Source of the DNA: Grammothele lineata
Lineage: Eukaryota; Basidiomycota; Agaricomycetes; Polyporales; Polyporaceae
Direction: 5' to 3'
NCBI GenBank assembly: GCA_002150815.3
Contig: NDFF03000120.1
Span: 124,001 to 188,000 of the forward strand
Length of the DNA stretch: 64,000 nt
Below the pieces are notes generated by a model that saw nothing but the letters and a program-made list of their open reading frames with translations, was not told the DNA's origin and made no database searches. A program made the position numbers and the translations under genes. How positions within the stretch are numbered: position 1 is the first letter of the stretch; every line of letters begins with the position of its first letter. This document shows, in pieces, positions 60,021-64,000 of this stretch.

Positions 60021-60564
60021 TCAGTCCTGAAAGAGAAGTTATGAACGTGGTGCTCGGATGTCTCCAACGGCAGACGTACCTGCTTCTCCTTGTCGATATA
60101 GGTGATAAGACTGCCAGGAAGGAACACGGTCTTCGAGCGATCAAGGAACTTGCTCTCGTCAGGATGGCCCGTCTGTTGATACTCTTCGCTGGTGAAGACC
60201 TCAAGAATCTTCTCGAAGGACTCGGCTTCGAATACGGCGACGCCAAGAAAGGGGCCTGTGCCAAAACCCAACGCTCTTGCACCTTCGTCGAACATCGTAG
60301 TGTAATGGTGCTGGTGTTGGGACCAGTAATTAGCGAGCGTTGAAGTGGACGCGGAGTCGGGCGGGAAATCAAGAAACCAACCTGTTCGTACTTGAGAATA
60401 TTAGACTGCACGATGCGAAGGCCTGCCACGAGCGGGCCGTGGACCTCCGTCCAATGTTTGTAGAACGCCTCGTCAGTGATGCCTTGTTTCTTCGCCATCA
60501 GACCAAGGATGCGAACGCGGTCTGTACGACGTGGAGGAGCGAGGGGGGCACTGGAGAGACCCAT
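60021..60564 (-). CDS. EthD-domain protein, paralog of the gene at 59263
   Basis: Exons 60564-60382, 60310-60080 and 60026-60021 give 139 residues, the same length as its neighbour. Motifs: TDRVRILGLMAKKQGITDEA, FYKHWTEVHGPLVAGL, NILKYEQ directly before the first intron as in the paralog, FLGVAVFEAESFEKILEVFT, and FLPGSLITYIDKEKQ. The conserved His is in WTEVHG. The final exon is only 6 nt (GAC TGA). It is inferred from a strong gtacgt donor and a cttctctttcag acceptor; without it the frame runs on for 38 more residues. The start is set at 60564 because a TATA element lies about 75 bp upstream, which makes the earlier in-frame ATGs at 60630 and 60648 unlikely to be in the mRNA. Confidence 0.87.
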
Positions 60565-61367
60565 GATGGAGAGGGAGAGGGGGGGGAGGAATAGGATTCG
60601 CTGAGCGTAAGAGGGGAGAAGAGCAGACATTAACGTATATATACGCATGCTGGAAAGCTTCCCCGCATTGATCGCTGTGCGTGACCGGAAATGAAGTCTC
60701 GCGTCGGAGCGAGGGTTCCTAGCTATAGGGAGAATCTATTGAACGACGTCACTATAGACGCGAATTGGCAACTCTGAGTTAGCAACGGCACTTTGATCGG
60801 ACCCGAGTGTCTAGGGCGGAACGACGAGTGCGGTTGGATGCGGTTTGGGCTCTAACCTGACGACCGGCAGGGGAGGGAATGCCTCCCTGAAAGACCTATC
60901 CCGCCAGGGGTGACTGAATCAGAACGGCATTGATGATGCTAAACAATGGAGAGGAAAGCGCACACCGGGAACGCGTTCGGCAGACGAACACGAGTCGTCG
61001 GTCCATTGGCCACGCCAGAGGGAGTATCCAGGGCGGACGACGACCCTGAGGTGCTGTTTCATGGATGTTTACAGCTACTGATAGCATCGGATATTGCGTG
61101 CGATGCGCGGGCGCGAGTGGGACCAGGTGGGTTCCAAAAGCATTGGACTATTGCTGGGGAATCGGGATGTCGTATTGTATTGGTCGCAGCGAGGATGGTG
61201 AAGGCAAACACTCGAGGCGACTGGGAGGACTCGGTCGGCAAGAGCCTGAGGTCCACTGAGGTCCAGGAAGAGGACGAGGCCGCTTACGTCATCCCGCCGG
61301 CCCGCGTCGAGCGTCGAGAGGCGGGCAGCGCGGACGCGTTTCTCGGCCTTCGACTCCTTCGTCCGTC
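60565..61367. other. Divergent intergenic region upstream of the EthD gene and CCT6
   Basis: 0.8 kb between two genes pointing away from each other. It contains the TATA element for the minus-strand gene. Nothing else can be recognised. Confidence 0.45.
60636..60643 (-). promoter_or_regulatory. TATA element of the minus-strand EthD gene
   Basis: TATATATA, self-complementary, about 72-80 bp upstream of the ATG at 60564. Placement fits a short leader of about 40-50 nt. Confidence 0.55.
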
Positions 61368-63465
61368 ATGTCTTCCAGCATCGAGCTCATCAACCCCAAG
61401 GCGGAGAGCGTCCGCAGGGCCGCCGCTCTCCAGGTTGGTCGGCTATCCTTTCCCATGGTCGGCCTGCTCATGATGCCTCGCACAGGTCAACACTACTGGT
61501 GCGATGGGTCTCGCAAATGTAGTTAAAGGCAATCTCGGTGCGCGAGCCATTCTTTCTTCCCTCATAACCTCGTCCTCATTCGCGTGCTAGGTCCGAGGGG
61601 CACCCTCAAAATGCTCGTTGATGGATCTGGCCAAATCAAAATGACCAAGGACGGCAAAGTCCTTCTCTCCGAGATGCAGATCCAAAACCCTACTGCTGCC
61701 ATGATCGCTCGCACCGCAGTCGCACAGGACGATCAGGTTGGAGACGGGACCACGTCCGTTGTTCTACTTGTAGGCGAACTTCTCAAGCAGGCCGATCGGT
61801 ACATCTCTGAGGGCGTTCATCCAACCGTCATCGGCGAGGGCTTTGACATCGCGAAGAAAGAGGCTCTGGCGGTGTGTATTCCCTTTTTTCGTCCATGTTC
61901 GCATGACTTGACATGGTTCTCGTCCCTAGTTCTTGGACAAGTTCAAGCGACCTGTAACCCTCGACCGCCCTACCCTCATCAGTGTCGCGTACACTTCTTT
62001 GGCAACCAAAGTCAACTCCGCGCTCGCAAAGCAGCTAGCCGCCGATGTTGTGGATGCTGTCCTCACCATCCGCCCGCCTCCTCCTCCAGCGGGTTAGTCC
62101 CCTACACCTTTGCGCGTCTCATCTGTTCTCATCTGTACATACAGACTCGCCGGACCAATTTCGCGACCCCATCGATCTGCACATGGTTGAGATCATGAAG
62201 ATGCAGCATCGTACCGCGTCAGAAACGCAACTCGTCCGTGGCCTCGTTCTAGACCACGGAGCAAGGCATCCGGACATGCCTAGGCGCGTTGAGAATGCGT
62301 ACATCTTAACCCTCAACGTCAGTCTTGAGTATGAAAAAACGTACGTTGTAGATTGCGCCGGTTCTATTTCATGCTCCCAACACCCCAGTCCCTATACAGA
62401 GAGGTCAACTCCGGTTTCTTTTACTCGTCTGCTGAGCAGCGGGAAAAGCTTGTTGAATCAGAACGCCGGTTTACCGACGCGAAGTGCAAGAAAATCGTCG
62501 AGCTCAAGAATCTCGTCTGTGACCAGGCTGTTGGAAGTAATGAGAAGAAGAAAAACTTTGTCGTTATCAATCAGAAGGGAATTGATCCGCTCTCGTTGGA
62601 CATCCTTGCCAAGAACGGTATTCTAGCCCTTCGCCGTGCAAAGCGGCGGAATATGGAGCGGTATGTCCAAAACCGTTTCTGCTTGTCGAGCCTCTGTGCT
62701 CATGTTCGCTTGTTAGACTACAGCTTATCTGCGGAGGTGTGGCGCAGAATTCAGTTGACGATTTGACACCAGATGTCCTTGGTTGGGCAGGGCTCGTATA
62801 CGAGCACACTCTGGGCGAGGAGAAGTTCACATTTGTCGAGGAAGTCAAGGATCCGAAGTCTGTCACACTCCTCATCAAGGGCCCCAATGCCCACACTATC
62901 CAGCAGACCCAAGATGCCCTCCGTGACGGTCTCCGTGCCGTCAAAAATGCCATCGAGGATGAGGCGCTCATCCCCGGCGCTGGCGCCTTTGAGGTCGCGT
63001 GCGCTGCGCATCTTTCTGGCCCCGTCAAGAAGAGCGCAAAGGGGCGTGCCAAGATGGGCGTCCAAGCGTTCTCCGAGGCGCTATTGATCATTCCCAAGAC
63101 CCTTGCTACAAATGGTGGCTTTGACGTTCAGGATGTCGTCGTGGCCTTGCAGGTTCGTAGGCTGCAGTCGGATTTTGGATCCTATAGCTGAACTGCTTGC
63201 TGGCTTCAGGATGAGCAGGCTGAAGGCAGTGCAGTCGGATTGGATCTCGAATCGGGAGAACCATTCGATCCGACAACTCAGGGTGTTTGGGATAACTATC
63301 GGGTAAAGAGGCAGATGCTACACTCATGGCAAGTTGTCCTCAGTCTGCTATTGAATTTTCTGCTCACCGACATGGTCCAGTTCGGTCATCGCAGTCAACT
63401 TGTTGTCGACAGACGAGATCTTGCGAGCGGGGCGTAGTTCACTGAAGCCGGATGGACAACAGTAG
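61368..63465 (+). CDS. CCT6: T-complex protein 1 subunit zeta (CCT6)
   Basis: Subunit of the cytosolic TRiC/CCT chaperonin that folds actin, tubulin and others with ATP. Exons: 61368-61433, 61486-61537, 61591-61871, 61930-62092, 62145-62340, 62400-62660, 62717-63152, 63210-63328 and 63381-63465, giving 552 residues. Group II chaperonin motifs: [50 protein letters not shown] (ATP site) and [13 protein letters not shown]. The zeta type is indicated by [20 protein letters not shown] at the N-terminus, [20 protein letters not shown] and [18 protein letters not shown]. The last intron (63329-63380) uses the GC donor gcaagt after CACTCATG, giving [13 protein letters not shown]; this junction is well supported by family conservation. 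The protein ends [12 protein letters not shown]. Confidence 0.97.
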
Positions 63466-63819
63466 ACGTCGAATAGAGCAGACAACTTGTAATCGTACAA
63501 TAGTATTTGGTCTTTGCATCTCGCATTTTCTCTTAGCGGACTCGTATCGAGCTGGTCACCCATCGACATTAGCGGCCCGAGGGAAACTCCCGAGCACAAT
63601 TACATACATGTACACTGCTAGAGGGCGAAGTTGAAGTGGTATATGGTAACAGTAGATAAGCCATTGGGGAGAGCTTGAAGCGGGTTCGGCGTAACGAAGC
63701 AGATCATGATGTGCGAGGTAGGGGTACAATAAGGAGCAATAAGAAAGCGAGACAGTGTTCCTATGGGGTTTATGTGTCCGACACATTGTCAGGTGTTCAA
63801 ACACTAAAGGACCGGAAAT

Positions 63820-64000
63820 CTAGTCCGTGTCATCAGAAACACCACCATCCCAACCGGCATGCTTCAACCTAGACGGTGCAGGTGAGATGTCGGCGGTAAC
63901 GGTGACGGCAGCACTGTGAAAAGGAGGGACGTTGACCGGGAGCAGTACGGTCTGTTTCCAGGCCATTCCTGGCGATTTCTGCGGTGAAGGCGGGGAGGGA
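63820..64000 (-). CDS. Possible C-terminal exon of a gene entering from the right edge
   Basis: On the minus strand an open frame runs from the window edge to a stop at 63820-63822, about 59 codons. It reads GMAWKQTVLLPVNVPPFHSAA then VTVTADISPAP and ends WDGGVSDDTD. The mixed composition and acidic end look more like protein than chance, and the position is right for a gene convergent with CCT6. No family is recognised. Confidence 0.4.
   Translation of the reverse strand, partial: PSPPSPQKSPGMAWKQTVLLPVNVPPFHSAAVTVTADISPAPSRLKHAGWDGGVSDDTD

Overview
This window reads as nuclear DNA of a filamentous basidiomycete, most likely an Agaricomycete close to the wood-decaying Polyporales. The evidence is intron-dense protein genes (about 120 introns inferred, nearly all 47-80 nt with ctRAY-like branch sites), moderately high GC, a lignocellulose-acting AA9 monooxygenase, and products that match Agaricomycete families. 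All gene models were spliced by hand: each exon junction was chosen so that the reading frame and family motifs continue. No similarity search was possible, so names rest on recognised motifs.

Layout. 1-2.9 kb: homeodomain transcription factor (minus strand, 3' end beyond the window), preceded by 5.3 kb without a recognisable gene. 8.2-10.1 kb: Gfo/Idh/MocA oxidoreductase with many small exons and one unresolved junction. 11.4-20.8 kb, all minus strand: Wee1-type kinase, Got1 Golgi transport protein and Pbs2-type MAP kinase kinase. 21.2-22.5 kb: ubiquitin-like/BAG co-chaperone, divergent from PBS2. 22.5-25.6 kb: no gene seen. 25.6-38.9 kb, dense block: AA9 monooxygenase, TatD hydrolase, orphan membrane protein, porphobilinogen synthase (HEM2), FIT-family lipid droplet protein, ARPC4, nucleolar FKBP and a homoserine-acetyltransferase-like alpha/beta hydrolase. 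40.5-44.3 kb: short-chain dehydrogenase with an altered catalytic residue, then a flavin amine-oxidase-like enzyme. 44.3-48.2 kb: no gene seen. 48.2-63.5 kb: second short-chain dehydrogenase, APC1, an A1 aspartic protease with a probable GPI tail, two tail-to-tail EthD-domain paralogs, and CCT6. A probable C-terminal exon of a further gene lies at the right edge.

How the genes relate. Most are unlinked housekeeping functions: cell cycle (WEE1, APC1), osmotic stress signalling (PBS2), actin nucleation (ARPC4), protein folding (CCT6, BAG, FKBP), heme synthesis (HEM2) and lipid storage (FIT). I see no convincing secondary-metabolite cluster, CRISPR array, rRNA, tRNA or intact transposon. The features most worth a second look are a recurring use of GC-AG introns, very small exons (including an ATG-only exon), a short-chain dehydrogenase with His in place of the catalytic Tyr, a BAG protein whose first exon has no ATG, and the EthD paralog pair.
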